Assembly (NCBI RefSeq): GCF_014161445.1
Contig: NZ_JABBXA010000008.1
Span: forward strand, 248,001 to 312,000
Direction: 5' to 3'
DNA: 64,000 bases
From: Microbispora sp. H13382
GTDB taxonomy: Bacteria > Actinomycetota > Actinomycetes > Streptosporangiales > Streptosporangiaceae
Shown here: one piece after another, positions 17,038 through 25,735 of the stretch
How positions within the stretch are numbered: the stretch's first letter is position 1
Layout of the letters: each line of letters opens with the position of its first letter
The notes under the pieces: generated by a model
Databases searched by the model: none
Told to the model about the DNA's origin: nothing
The model's input: the letters and a program-made list of their open reading frames with translations, nothing else
Program-made: the position numbers and the translations under genes

Positions 17038-18665
17038 TGAGCGCCACTCTTGTCGCGAAGGAGCTCGCCGCCGGGCACGGCGAGCGCGTCCTGTTCGCGG
17101 ATCTCGATCTGGTCGTCGCGCCCGGGGACGTCGTGGGGCTGGTGGGGGTGAACGGCGCCGGCAAGTCGACGCTGCTGCGCCTGCTGGCCGGCCTCGACGC
17201 GCCCGAGCACGGCGGCGTACGGCTCAGCCCGCCCACCGCCAACGTCGGGCATCTGCCACAGGAGCCGGAACGGCGGCCCGGTGAGACCGTCGCCGCCTTC
17301 CTCGCCCGTCGCACCGGGGTCGCCGCCGCGCAGCGGGCCCTCGACGCGGCCACCGAGGCGCTCGTGGGCGGCGATCCCGGCGACGCGTACGCCGAGGCCC
17401 TCGACCGCTGGCTCGCCCTCGGCGGCGCCGACCTGGAGGAGCGGGCCGCGGAGGTGGCGGCCGACCTCGGGCTCATGGTCGGCCTGGAACAGGAGATGAC
17501 GTCCCTGTCCGGCGGCCAGGCGGCCCGGGTGGGGCTGGCCTCGCTGCTGCTCAGCCGTTACGACGTGTTCCTGCTCGACGAGCCCACCAACGACCTCGAC
17601 CTCGACGGCCTGGACCGGCTCGAACGCTTCGTGACGGGACTGCGCGCCGGGACCGTGGTCGTCAGCCACGACCGCGAGTTCCTCGCCCGTACGGTCAACA
17701 GGGTGGTCGAGCTCGACCTGGCCCAGTGGCAGGTCCGTGCGTACGGCGGCGGGTACGACGCCTACCTGGAGGAGCGCGAGGTCGCCCGCAGGCACGCGCG
17801 CGAGCAGTACGAGGAGTACGCCGACACCAGGGCGTCCCTGGAGGCCCGCGCCCGGGCCCAGCGCGCCTGGATGGAGAAGGGCGTCAAGAACGCGCGCCGC
17901 AAGGCCCCCGACGGCGACAAGATCGGGCGGAAGTTCCGCACCGAGGCGACCGAGAAGCAGGCGGCCAAGGCCCGGCAGACCGAGAGGCTGATCGAGCGGC
18001 TGGATGTCGTCGAGGAGCCGCGCAAGGAGTGGGAGCTGCGGATGGAGATCGCCGCCGCGCCCCGCTCCGGGGCCGTGGTCGCGACGCTGCGCGGCGCGCT
18101 CGCGCGACGTGGCGGCTTCACGCTCGGGCCCGTCGACCTGCAGATCGACTGGGCGGACCGGGTCGCGATCACCGGTGCGAACGGCTCGGGCAAGAGCACC
18201 CTGCTCGGCGTGCTGCTCGGCCGGATCCCCCTCGACGAGGGGACGGCGGCGCTCGGTCCCGGTGTGGTGGTCGGCGAGGTCGACCAGGCCCGCGCCCTGT
18301 TCGAGGGCGACGAGCCGCTGCTCGGCGCGTTCGGCGCGCTCGTCGACCTGCCGCCCGCCGACGTCCGCACGGTGCTGGCCAAGTTCGGCCTGCGGGCCGA
18401 CCACGTGCTCCGCCCGGCGGCCACGTTGTCGCCGGGTGAGCGAACGAGGGCGGCCCTCGCCCTCCTGCAGGCCCGAGGGGTCAACCTGCTCGTCCTGGAC
18501 GAGCCCACCAACCATCTCGACCTTCCGGCGATCGAACAGCTGGAGTCCGCGCTCGACTCGTACACGGGGACCCTGCTGCTCGTCACCCACGACCGGCGCA
18601 TGCTGAAGGCCGTCCACACGACACGCCGATTGGTCGTCGAGGCCGGCCGCGTCCACGAAGGCTGA
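17037..18665 (+). CDS. ABC-F family ATP-binding protein
   Basis: 542 residues with two ABC domains and no membrane segments, so a soluble ABC-F ATPase acting at the ribosome. First domain: Walker A GVNGAGKST (about 38-46), signature LSGGQ (about 156), Walker B VFLLDEP. The charged linker at about 240-330 (EEREVARRHAREQYEEY, then NARRKAPDGDKIGRKF) is typical. Second domain: GANGSGKST (about 380), LSPGE, NLLVLDEP. The ATG overlaps the previous stop by one base. It may protect ribosomes from an antibiotic or act as a translation factor; the sequence alone does not decide. Confidence 0.9.
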   Translation: MSATLVAKELAAGHGERVLFADLDLVVAPGDVVGLVGVNGAGKSTLLRLLAGLDAPEHGGVRLSPPTANVGHLPQEPERRPGETVAAFLARRTGVAAAQRALDAATEALVGGDPGDAYAEALDRWLALGGADLEERAAEVAADLGLMVGLEQEMTSLSGGQAARVGLASLLLSRYDVFLLDEPTNDLDLDGLDRLERFVTGLRAGTVVVSHDREFLARTVNRVVELDLAQWQVRAYGGGYDAYLEEREVARRHAREQYEEYADTRASLEARARAQRAWMEKGVKNARRKAPDGDKIGRKFRTEATEKQAAKARQTERLIERLDVVEEPRKEWELRMEIAAAPRSGAVVATLRGALARRGGFTLGPVDLQIDWADRVAITGANGSGKSTLLGVLLGRIPLDEGTAALGPGVVVGEVDQARALFEGDEPLLGAFGALVDLPPADVRTVLAKFGLRADHVLRPAATLSPGERTRAALALLQARGVNLLVLDEPTNHLDLPAIEQLESALDSYTGTLLLVTHDRRMLKAVHTTRRLVVEAGRVHEG

Positions 18666-18763
18666 AAGCCCGGTCACGTACGCGCTTGCGCCGATGCGCG
18701 GCCCAAAACGACCGGTCATATCTCGTTCTCGCCAGATAGATCGCGCGATGTCACCATGTGGGA

Positions 18764-20983
18764 ATGAGGGGCTGGGCCGGCTGGCGCCGCGTCGTGCTGC
18801 CCGCCGCAGGAGTGGTCGCGGTCGCCGGGATCGGCTATGGGCTCACCGCGCTCTCCGAGTCGGACGCGGCGGTCAACTGGGCACAGCTCGCCAGCGTGGC
18901 CCTCGGTGTTTTCGCGCTCGTCCCTCCCCTGGTCAGCACCTGGCGACGGCGGCAGCCGGGCGGCACGAGCACGATCGAGCAGATCGATCGTGCCGAGCGG
19001 ACGCTGCGGGTGCTCGTGCACGAGCAGTGGCGCGAGGAGATCGCGATGCGCGATCTCGACGAGCCGGCCCGGCTGCCGGTCCGCTGGAGGATCTCCGGTC
19101 TCGACGTGATGGACCAGGACGAGCGCGTCGACGGGCTGCGGCTGCTGCGCTCGTGGTTCGGCTTCGGGCGGGTGCGCTTCGAGGGGCGCACCGACCGGAT
19201 GCCGGAGATCGCCGGCCGGTTCCGCAAGCTCGCCCGGCGCAGGCTGGTGATCCTCGGCGAGGCCGGCATGGGCAAGACGACGCTGGCCGTGCTCCTGCTC
19301 AGGGAGCTGCTGATGGAGCCGCAGCCCGGCGATCCGGTCCCCGTGCTGCTGTCGATGTCCGGGTGGGATCCGGCGGCCGAGCCCGTCCACCGGTGGCTGG
19401 GCAGGCGGCTGAGGGAGAACTACCCGGCGCTGCGCGCCCCCGAGCTGGGTCCGGACGCGGCTCGTGGACTGGTCACCTATCGCCGGATCCTCCCGGTCCT
19501 GGACGGCCTGGACGAGTTGCCCGACGCGGTGCGGCCGAAGGTGATCAACGCGCTGAACGCCGCCTCGGCCGTCGAGTCGCTCATCCTCACCTGCCGCACG
19601 GCCGAGTACGTGACGGCCGTCAACCTCCGCGACGGCGCCGCGCTCGCCGGCGCGGCCGTCATCGAGCCGAGGCCCGTGAAGAGCGCGGACGTCATCTCGT
19701 ACCTCCGCGACCGGCTCGCTCCCGGGCAACGGCCCGACTGGATCGGCCTGCTGTCCGCGGTGAAGGCCGACCCGGACGGCCCGCTGCCCGAGGCCCTCTC
19801 CACGCCGCTTGTCGTGTGGCTGCTGCACAAGGTGTACGTCGAGACCCGCGCGAACCCCGCCCCGCTGTACGACACCGAGCGCTTCCCGACGGCGGCCGCC
19901 GTCACCGACCACCTGCTCGACAACCTCGTTCAGGCGAGCTTCGCGGCCACGCCGCCCGACGACGATCCCAACGAACGGCACGAGCACGACCACCCGTTCC
20001 GTTCACAGCGGACGTGGGATCCGGACGAGGCCCGCCGGTGGCTGTCGTTCGTCGCCCATCACATGTCGGCGATCGGCACCAGGGACTTCCACTGGTGGCA
20101 CCTCCACCGTGCGATCTCACGACGCTGGAGCATTCTCGTCGGAGGCGTGACCATCGGACTGTCCGTCGGCGTCACCGTGGGACTGACCAGCGACGCCGTG
20201 GTGGCGCTGCGCAGCCCGCACGAAGGCAGCCTCCGGGACGCGCTCCTGTTCGGTCTCGCCGGGGGACCGGTGGGCGGGCTCGTCGGGGGCCTCACCGGCG
20301 GGCTCATCCTGGAGCGTCTGAAGGGCTCCACGTTGGAGCCGGCGTACGCCAACCTGCGCTGGCGCGGCAATGCCGGCCGGCTCGCCGGGCAGCTCACGCT
20401 CGGGCTGGTCACGGTGCTCCCGGTCGGCATGATCGCGGCGTTTGCGCTGTGGCGGGTCGCGGGGATGTCCTCGCGGGTCGACGGCCTGATCCCCTATGCG
20501 CTCGTCATCGGCGCCATCGGCGGTCTCACTCTCGGGCTCAACAAGTGGGTGACGACCCCCCTCACCAACGACCGGCCGCAGGGCCCGCTGATCACGCTGC
20601 GGCGGGACATCCAGCTCGTATACGGGCGTTCCCTCACCTTCGGGCTGGCGCTGGGCCTCGCGTTCGGCTTCGCCGGGACGCTCGTGGACGGTTTCTCCGG
20701 GCTGCTGCGCGGCGCCGAGGCCGGGGTCGCCTTCGGGCTCGCGGGCGGTGTCGTGTTCACGCTCACGTTCGGGTTCACGGGAGCCAGCTCCATCTACCTC
20801 GTCGCCGTCGCCATGCTCCGCGCCCGCGGACGGATCCCGCTACGGCTGATGAGCCTTCTGGAGGACGCCCATCGCGTCGGGCTGCTCCGCCAGGTGGGAC
20901 CCGTGTACCGGTTCCGGCACGAGAAGCTGCAGGACCGTCTGGCCCACCTTCACGCTCACAGCGATCGGTCTGAGCCGAAATAG
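18764..20983 (+). CDS. Membrane-bound NACHT-type NTPase
   Basis: 739 residues. Two N-terminal helices (VVLPAAGVVAVAGIGYGL; QLASVALGVFALVPPLVS) precede a NACHT-like STAND NTPase: Walker A GEAGMGKTT near 165-173, Walker B ILPVLDGLDELP near 243-254, sensor-like LILTCRTAEY. After a His/Asp-rich linker come about six glycine-rich helices (e.g. GLAGGPVGGLVGGLTGGL) and a short cytoplasmic tail. No leucine-rich or TPR sensor repeat is seen. Bacterial NACHT proteins include anti-phage effectors; in actinobacteria many are uncharacterised. The ATG at 18764 or the GTG two codons earlier starts it. Its 3' end overlaps the NUDIX gene by 28 bp. Confidence 0.85.
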   Translation: MRGWAGWRRVVLPAAGVVAVAGIGYGLTALSESDAAVNWAQLASVALGVFALVPPLVSTWRRRQPGGTSTIEQIDRAERTLRVLVHEQWREEIAMRDLDEPARLPVRWRISGLDVMDQDERVDGLRLLRSWFGFGRVRFEGRTDRMPEIAGRFRKLARRRLVILGEAGMGKTTLAVLLLRELLMEPQPGDPVPVLLSMSGWDPAAEPVHRWLGRRLRENYPALRAPELGPDAARGLVTYRRILPVLDGLDELPDAVRPKVINALNAASAVESLILTCRTAEYVTAVNLRDGAALAGAAVIEPRPVKSADVISYLRDRLAPGQRPDWIGLLSAVKADPDGPLPEALSTPLVVWLLHKVYVETRANPAPLYDTERFPTAAAVTDHLLDNLVQASFAATPPDDDPNERHEHDHPFRSQRTWDPDEARRWLSFVAHHMSAIGTRDFHWWHLHRAISRRWSILVGGVTIGLSVGVTVGLTSDAVVALRSPHEGSLRDALLFGLAGGPVGGLVGGLTGGLILERLKGSTLEPAYANLRWRGNAGRLAGQLTLGLVTVLPVGMIAAFALWRVAGMSSRVDGLIPYALVIGAIGGLTLGLNKWVTTPLTNDRPQGPLITLRRDIQLVYGRSLTFGLALGLAFGFAGTLVDGFSGLLRGAEAGVAFGLAGGVVFTLTFGFTGASSIYLVAVAMLRARGRIPLRLMSLLEDAHRVGLLRQVGPVYRFRHEKLQDRLAHLHAHSDRSEPK

Positions 20984-21453
20984 CGGGCCACGACCCGCGT
21001 GTGCAGCGGGAACGCCAGCTCCTGAGGGCCGTCGATCACCAGCCACTCGCTGGTCTCCGCGGTGCGCGCGACCGGCGGGAGGGCGTCCGCGGTCGTACGC
21101 GCCCCGAGGCCGAAGATCAGCACGGTGCCGTCGGGCGCGCTGACCGCGTCGAGCAGCCGGATGCCGGCCGCGTCGGCCACGACGCCCGTCTCCTCGCGGA
21201 GTTCCCGTACGGCGGCCTGCTGCCAGGACTCGCCGACGTCGACGAAGCCGCCGGGGAGGGCGAGCAGGCCGCGGTGCGGCTCGACGTCCCGGCGGACGAC
21301 GAGAAGGCCGTCGTTCACCGGAAGCACCATGACCGCGACCGGCAGGGGGTTGAGGTAGCTGGTGTTGCCGCACTCCTGACAGGTCCTCGGCCAGGGCAGG
21401 CCGGGCGCGTAGGCCGCTCCACAGAAGGAACAGTGGGAGTTCCTGATCGCCAC
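20956..21453 (-). CDS. NUDIX hydrolase with N-terminal zinc ribbon
   Basis: 165 residues. A CxxC...CxxC zinc ribbon (HCSFCGAAY and RTCQECGNTSY) precedes a Nudix domain with the complete box from GGFVDVGESWQQAAVREL through REETG. It hydrolyses a nucleoside diphosphate linked to another moiety; the zinc ribbon recalls NudC-type NADH pyrophosphatases, but the SQPWPFP array that defines NudC is absent. The GTG at 21453 is 7 nt from a TACCCT box, so it is probably leaderless. Convergent and overlapping by 28 bp with the NACHT gene. Confidence 0.88.
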   Translation of the reverse strand: MAIRNSHCSFCGAAYAPGLPWPRTCQECGNTSYLNPLPVAVMVLPVNDGLLVVRRDVEPHRGLLALPGGFVDVGESWQQAAVRELREETGVVADAAGIRLLDAVSAPDGTVLIFGLGARTTADALPPVARTAETSEWLVIDGPQELAFPLHTRVVARYFGSDRSL

Positions 21454-21460
21454 GATCGCG

Positions 21461-21466
21461 AGGGTA
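21461..21466 (-). promoter_or_regulatory. -10 box of leaderless NUDIX transcript
   Basis: TACCCT on the minus strand, 7 nt before the GTG at 21453. Confidence 0.45.
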
Positions 21467-21530
21467 GCAGTGCCCGAAAGCGGACGCTGGGCGCGACGGT
21501 CGGCTCAGGTGCCGATCCTGGGGTGGCCGG

Positions 21531-21551
21531 CGTCGTCCGGGTGCGACGACG
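21531..21551 (-). terminator. Hairpin downstream of the CocE hydrolase gene
   Basis: CGTCGTC and GACGACG, 7-bp arms with a 7-nt loop, 28 nt past the stop of the CocE gene; no U-tract. Confidence 0.4.
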
Positions 21552-21579
21552 GCTCGTGGTGCCGGAGCCATGAGCCGGC

Positions 21580-23259
21580 TCAGGGGAGCATGGGGAGGAT
21601 CACGGCCGAGGGATGGCGGGGGTCGTGCAGGATCTCCTGGTCCGAGGCGACCATGGGGGTGCCGGCCGTCAGCGGCGCGCCGGTGCCCGGGTTGCGCGCG
21701 ATGCGGGGGTAGGCCCCGCTCGCCACCTGCACCCGGACGCGGTGGCCGCGGCGGAACCGGTGACCCATCGGCCACAGGTCGATCTCCACCCGGCGCACGC
21801 CGTCCTCGTCGGCCGGCAGCTGCGGCGTCAGCCGGCGCACGCCCTCGCAGACGTTCATCGACGCGCCGTCGGGGTGCACGTCGCACACCCGCACGACGAA
21901 GTCCGTGTGTTCCCTGCTGGTACGCACGAACAGCTCGGCGCTCACCGGGCCGATCATGTCGGTGTCCCGGTCGAGCGCCTCCGAGGTGTACACGAGCACG
22001 TCACGCCGGGCCTCCAGCCGCCGGTTGTCCCTCGGCTCGGAGTTGCCGATCAGCACCGGGCCGCCGATCACCGGCGTCGGGTGCGCGGGGTCGTAGCGGT
22101 AACGGTCCGGTTCGCCGCCCGCCGGGTTGTCCGGAGACAGGGCGAAGCCCGGCTGCAGGTGCCAGCGCTCGCGCCGCATGCCGGGCGGGGGCCAGTCCGG
22201 TTCGTCCCGCCACCGGCCCGCGCCGGTGACGTACAGGCGGACGGGGGAGTGGCGCAGCCCCGAGGGGTCGCCGAGCAGGTGGGCGCGGAACCACGCCAGG
22301 GCGTCGGCGTTGGCCGCCCGCCCGTGGCGGATGTCGGCGTGGTACCACGGCCCGATCGTGAGGTGGGGCCGCCGCCCGGCCGCCCGCAGCGCCGCGTAGT
22401 CCTTGAGCTGCCAGGGCAGGAACACGTCATACCAGCCGCCGGTCATCGTGATCTCGGCGCCGACCTCCCCAACCGACGCGGAGAAGTCCCTCTTGTCCCA
22501 GTACGTGCAGAGGGCCTCGCCGTGGTGGGCCACCAGTTCCCGGAAGAAAGGCAGCGGCCTGCCCGCCGACAGCACGTCGAGCTCGGGCAGCGGGTGGCCC
22601 GACAGGCCCGACAGCACGGCCCGCCGCGTGCGCCGGGGCGCCGTGAACGCGGCCATGCCGCTCAGCCTGCCCTCCAGATGCGCGGTGAGCGTCGTCCAGA
22701 TCAGCGTGGACTCCAGCGCGAACGACCCGCCGACGTACGCGGCGTCGCGGAAGCACGAGGCGGTCACCTGGACGGCCATCGCCCGCAGGTCGGGGGTCTG
22801 CGCCGCGATCGCCCACTGGGTGTAGCCCAGGTAGGAGGGCCCGTGCATGGCGAAGCCGCCGCCGTACCACGACTGCGCCCGCATCCACTCGACCGTCGCC
22901 AGGCCGTCCTCCTGCTCGTGGACCAGGGGATCGAGCCGGCCGCCCGAGCCGAAACCGCCCCGGCAGCTCTGCAGCACGACCTGGAACCCGTGCCGGGCGA
23001 AGGTCCAGCCGTACATCCAGCCGACCACGCCGCCCCGCCCGTACGGCGTGCGGATCAGGATCGTCGGCGGCCGGTCGGCGCCCACCGGGGTGTAGTGGTC
23101 GGCCAGGAGGGTCACGCCGTCCGGCATCGGCACGGGCACGTCGCGGCGCACCCGGACCCGGTGGCCCGGCGGACCGCTCGGGCCTCGCGGCCCCCCCGGT
23201 CCGCCCGATCCCTCCGGGACGCCGCGGTGCGATGGCAGTCCGGCCGGCACGCGGACCAT
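21580..23259 (-). CDS. CocE/NonD family hydrolase
   Basis: 559-residue serine hydrolase of the X-Pro dipeptidyl-peptidase/cocaine-esterase family. The alpha/beta-hydrolase domain has the nucleophile elbow GPSYLG, the acid in GGWYDVFLPWQ and the base region GPWYHADIRHG. A C-terminal jelly-roll domain (about residues 360-559, with HPDGASMNVCEGVRRL) completes the family layout. There is no signal peptide, so it is cytoplasmic; a Gly/Pro-rich N-terminal run (about 15-32) is disordered. The ATG at 23259 has AAAGGAGGA 5 nt upstream. Acyl ester or amide hydrolysis is expected; the natural substrate is unknown. Confidence 0.9.
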   Translation of the reverse strand: MVRVPAGLPSHRGVPEGSGGPGGPRGPSGPPGHRVRVRRDVPVPMPDGVTLLADHYTPVGADRPPTILIRTPYGRGGVVGWMYGWTFARHGFQVVLQSCRGGFGSGGRLDPLVHEQEDGLATVEWMRAQSWYGGGFAMHGPSYLGYTQWAIAAQTPDLRAMAVQVTASCFRDAAYVGGSFALESTLIWTTLTAHLEGRLSGMAAFTAPRRTRRAVLSGLSGHPLPELDVLSAGRPLPFFRELVAHHGEALCTYWDKRDFSASVGEVGAEITMTGGWYDVFLPWQLKDYAALRAAGRRPHLTIGPWYHADIRHGRAANADALAWFRAHLLGDPSGLRHSPVRLYVTGAGRWRDEPDWPPPGMRRERWHLQPGFALSPDNPAGGEPDRYRYDPAHPTPVIGGPVLIGNSEPRDNRRLEARRDVLVYTSEALDRDTDMIGPVSAELFVRTSREHTDFVVRVCDVHPDGASMNVCEGVRRLTPQLPADEDGVRRVEIDLWPMGHRFRRGHRVRVQVASGAYPRIARNPGTGAPLTAGTPMVASDQEILHDPRHPSAVILPMLP

Positions 23260-23367
23260 GACGCTCCTCCTTTTCCGGCCCGGGCCGCGTCGCGCGCCCG
23301 GCCGAGAGTGGAGTTCCGACCAGTAACAGAATATCTATCCGGTGCTCGCGCTTCCAGCGGCGTCGCG

Positions 23368-23397
23368 TTGCATGATCGCGGCTCCCGCGGCTACCCT
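23368..23397 (+). promoter_or_regulatory. trp leader promoter
   Basis: TTGCAT (23368-23373), 18-nt spacer, TACCCT (23392-23397). The leader ATG is 6 nt after the -10 box, so transcription should start at or next to the A of the leader start codon. Confidence 0.5.
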
Positions 23398-23403
23398 TAC
23401 CGC

Positions 23404-23442
23404 ATGCGAACTCTCGCACCCTCCCAGTGGTGGCGCCGCTAG
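23404..23442 (+). CDS. trpL: trp operon leader peptide
   Basis: 12-codon reading frame MRTLAPSQWWRR followed by TAG, with two adjacent Trp codons. The last codons form segment 1 of an attenuator just upstream of the anthranilate synthase gene. There is no ribosome-binding site; the probable -10 box 6 nt upstream implies leaderless translation. When charged tRNA-Trp is scarce, the ribosome stalls at the Trp pair and the antiterminator forms. Confidence 0.88.
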   Translation: MRTLAPSQWWRR

Positions 23443-23502
23443 CAGGCGGCGTTTTCGCATTCTTATTGGAGACCGGCCGCCCCGTGAGAGGCGGCCTTCT
23501 GT
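23434..23502 (+). terminator. Transcription attenuator of trpE(G)
   Basis: Four segments are visible: 1 CGCCGC (23434-23439), 2 GCGGCG (23446-23451), 3 GGCCGCC (23475-23481), 4 GGCGGCC (23490-23496). 1:2 and 3:4 pair as pause and terminator hairpins; GGCGGC (23445-23450) with GCCGCC (23476-23481) forms the antiterminator. The 3:4 hairpin is followed by TTCTGT, a weak U-tract as is common in actinobacteria. Confidence 0.85.
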
Positions 23503-23541
23503 ATGTCCGCCCCGGGGCATACGTAAAAAGGGGCGTGCACA

Positions 23542-25677
23542 GTGGAGATCAGCGGATATACCACGGCCGGCGGCATCGCGGTCGAGCGCCGGGTACGCGA
23601 GGTGCCCGAGGAGGCGCTGGAGGAGATCGTCACGTCGCTGGGGGAGCGGCGCGGCGGCGCCTTCTCCTCCGGCATGGACTACCCGGGCCGTTACAGCAGA
23701 TGGGCCTTCGGCTACGTCGACCCCTGCCTGGAGATCGTGGCGCGCGGCCGGCGGATATCCGCCCGGGCGCTCAACGAGCGCGGCGAGGTCGTGCTGCCCG
23801 CCGTCGCCTCCTGCCTGCTGGCCGCGGGCAAGCCGGACAATGAGCCGACCCCCGGCTACGTCGAGGTGCACGTCGCCGAGTCCGAGGACCTGCTGCCCGA
23901 GGAGATGCGCAGCCGCCGTCCCACCGTCTTCACCGCCATCCGCGAGATCATCGCGGCCTTCCGGTCCGACGACCCGCACCTCGGCCTGTACGGCGCCTTC
24001 GGCTACGACCTGGCGTTCCAGTTCGAGCCGATCCGCTACCGCCTGACCCGGCCCGGCGACCAGCGCGACCTGGTGCTGCACCTGCCCGACCGGCTCGTCG
24101 TGATCGACCGGGTCCGCGAGACCAGCGTGGAGCACTGCTACGAGTTCACCGTGGACGGCGTCTCCACCGGTGGCCTGGAGCGCACCGGCGAGGCGGTCCC
24201 CCTGGTCACGCCCCGCGAGATCCCGCCGGACCCGGTGCGGGGGACCTACGCCGACGTCGTCGCCAAGGCCAAGGAGAAGTTCCAGCGAGGCGACCTGTTC
24301 GAGGTCGTCCCCGGCCAGATCTTCCACGGCGCCTGCACCGACCCCGCCGCCTTCTACCGGTCGCTGCGCACGGAGAACCCCGCGCCGTACGAGTTCCTGC
24401 TCAACCTCGGCGACGGCGAGCACCTGGTCGGCGCCTCGCCCGAAATGTACGTCCGGGTGAGCGGTGACCGGGTCGAGACCTGCCCGATCTCCGGCACGAT
24501 CGCCCGGGGGGCCAACCCGGTCGAGGACGCAGAGGCCATCCGCACGCTCCTGTCCAGCGTGAAGGAGGAGTCGGAGCTGACCATGTGCACGGACGTGGAC
24601 CGCAACGACAAGTCGCGCATCTGCGTCCCGGGCAGCGTCCGGGTGATCGGCCGCCGCCAGATCGAGATGTACTCCCGGCTGATCCACACCGTCGACCACA
24701 TCGAGGGCCGGCTGCGCCCCGAGTTCGACGCCCTCGACGCGTTCCTCACCCATATGTGGGCCGTCACCGTCACCGGCGCCCCCAAGGCGTGGGCCATGCA
24801 GTTCATCGAGGACCACGAGGAGACCACGCGGCGCTGGTACGGCGGCGCCGTCGGCTTCATCGGCTTCGACGGCTCGATGAACACCGGCCTGACCCTGCGC
24901 ACCGCGCAGATCCGCGAGGGCGTCGCCACCGTGCGGGCCGGGGCCACGCTGCTGTACGACTCCGACCCCGAGGCCGAGGAGCGGGAGACCGAGCTCAAGG
25001 CCAGCGCCCTCCTCGGCGCGCTCGCCGCGGCCGCCCGCCCCCGGGACGAGGCGCGGGCGGAGCCCAGGGCCGACCTGCCGGGCGAGGGCCACCGCGTGCT
25101 GCTCGTGGACCACGAGGACTCCTTCGTCAACACCCTCGCCGACTACTTCCGCCAGCAGGGCGCCTCGGTGGTCACGCTGCGGCACGGCTTCCCGCTGGAC
25201 AAGCTCGACGAGATCGCGCCCACGCTCGTCGTGCTGTCGCCCGGCCCCGGCTGGCCGTCCGACTTCGGCTGCTCGGCGCTGATCGAGGCGCTGTACGCCA
25301 GGAGGCTGCCGGTGTTCGGGGTGTGCCTCGGCCTGCAGGCCATGGTCGAGCAGGCGGGCGGCACGCTCGAACTGCTGCCGTACCCGGAGCACGGCAAGCG
25401 CGGCCGGGTCCGCCGCGAGGGCGACAGCGCGCTGCTCGACGGGCTGCCCGGCGAGTTCGTCGCGGCCCGCTACCACTCCCTGCACGCCAAGGAGCCGGGG
25501 GTCAGGGGTTTCCGGGTCACCGCGTCCACCCAGGACGGCGCGGCCATGGCGATCGAGGACACCGACAACCTGCGTTTCGGCGTGCAGTTCCACCCCGAGT
25601 CGATCCTGACCACGCAGGGCGGCGCCGGGGCGAGGATCATCGCGAACGTCCTGCGGCTTTGCGCGCGCCATGACTGA
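23542..25677 (+). CDS. trpE: Anthranilate synthase, fused components I and II
   Basis: 711-residue TrpE(G) fusion making anthranilate from chorismate and glutamine, the first committed step of tryptophan synthesis. The TrpE part (to about 510) has the chorismate-binding core (PISGTIARGANP, TMCTDVDRNDKSRIC, VTVTGAPKAWAMQFIEDHEE). The TrpG glutaminase (about 520-711) has Cys595 in GVCLGLQ and the His/Glu pair in QFHPES. The GTG start at 23542 follows AAAAAGGGG. Fused TrpEG enzymes occur in streptomycetes and rhizobia. The attenuator upstream shows regulation by tryptophan supply. No other trp gene adjoins it. Confidence 0.95.
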   Translation: MEISGYTTAGGIAVERRVREVPEEALEEIVTSLGERRGGAFSSGMDYPGRYSRWAFGYVDPCLEIVARGRRISARALNERGEVVLPAVASCLLAAGKPDNEPTPGYVEVHVAESEDLLPEEMRSRRPTVFTAIREIIAAFRSDDPHLGLYGAFGYDLAFQFEPIRYRLTRPGDQRDLVLHLPDRLVVIDRVRETSVEHCYEFTVDGVSTGGLERTGEAVPLVTPREIPPDPVRGTYADVVAKAKEKFQRGDLFEVVPGQIFHGACTDPAAFYRSLRTENPAPYEFLLNLGDGEHLVGASPEMYVRVSGDRVETCPISGTIARGANPVEDAEAIRTLLSSVKEESELTMCTDVDRNDKSRICVPGSVRVIGRRQIEMYSRLIHTVDHIEGRLRPEFDALDAFLTHMWAVTVTGAPKAWAMQFIEDHEETTRRWYGGAVGFIGFDGSMNTGLTLRTAQIREGVATVRAGATLLYDSDPEAEERETELKASALLGALAAAARPRDEARAEPRADLPGEGHRVLLVDHEDSFVNTLADYFRQQGASVVTLRHGFPLDKLDEIAPTLVVLSPGPGWPSDFGCSALIEALYARRLPVFGVCLGLQAMVEQAGGTLELLPYPEHGKRGRVRREGDSALLDGLPGEFVAARYHSLHAKEPGVRGFRVTASTQDGAAMAIEDTDNLRFGVQFHPESILTTQGGAGARIIANVLRLCARHD

Positions 25678-25721
25678 GTAAAGAGCCGGTCGGGGGAGGC
25701 GCCGGCGCGGCGGGGGAGCCG

Positions 25722-25727
25722 TAGAGT
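25722..25727 (+). promoter_or_regulatory. -10 box of leaderless amidohydrolase transcript
   Basis: TAGAGT, 8 nt before the GTG at 25736. Confidence 0.45.
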
Positions 25728-25735
25728 CCACTGCC

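Noticed and set aside
23542..25677. trpE(G) as part of an antibiotic pathway (phenazine-type)
   Set aside because: The Trp-codon leader and attenuator point to tryptophan biosynthesis, and no secondary-metabolism gene adjoins it.
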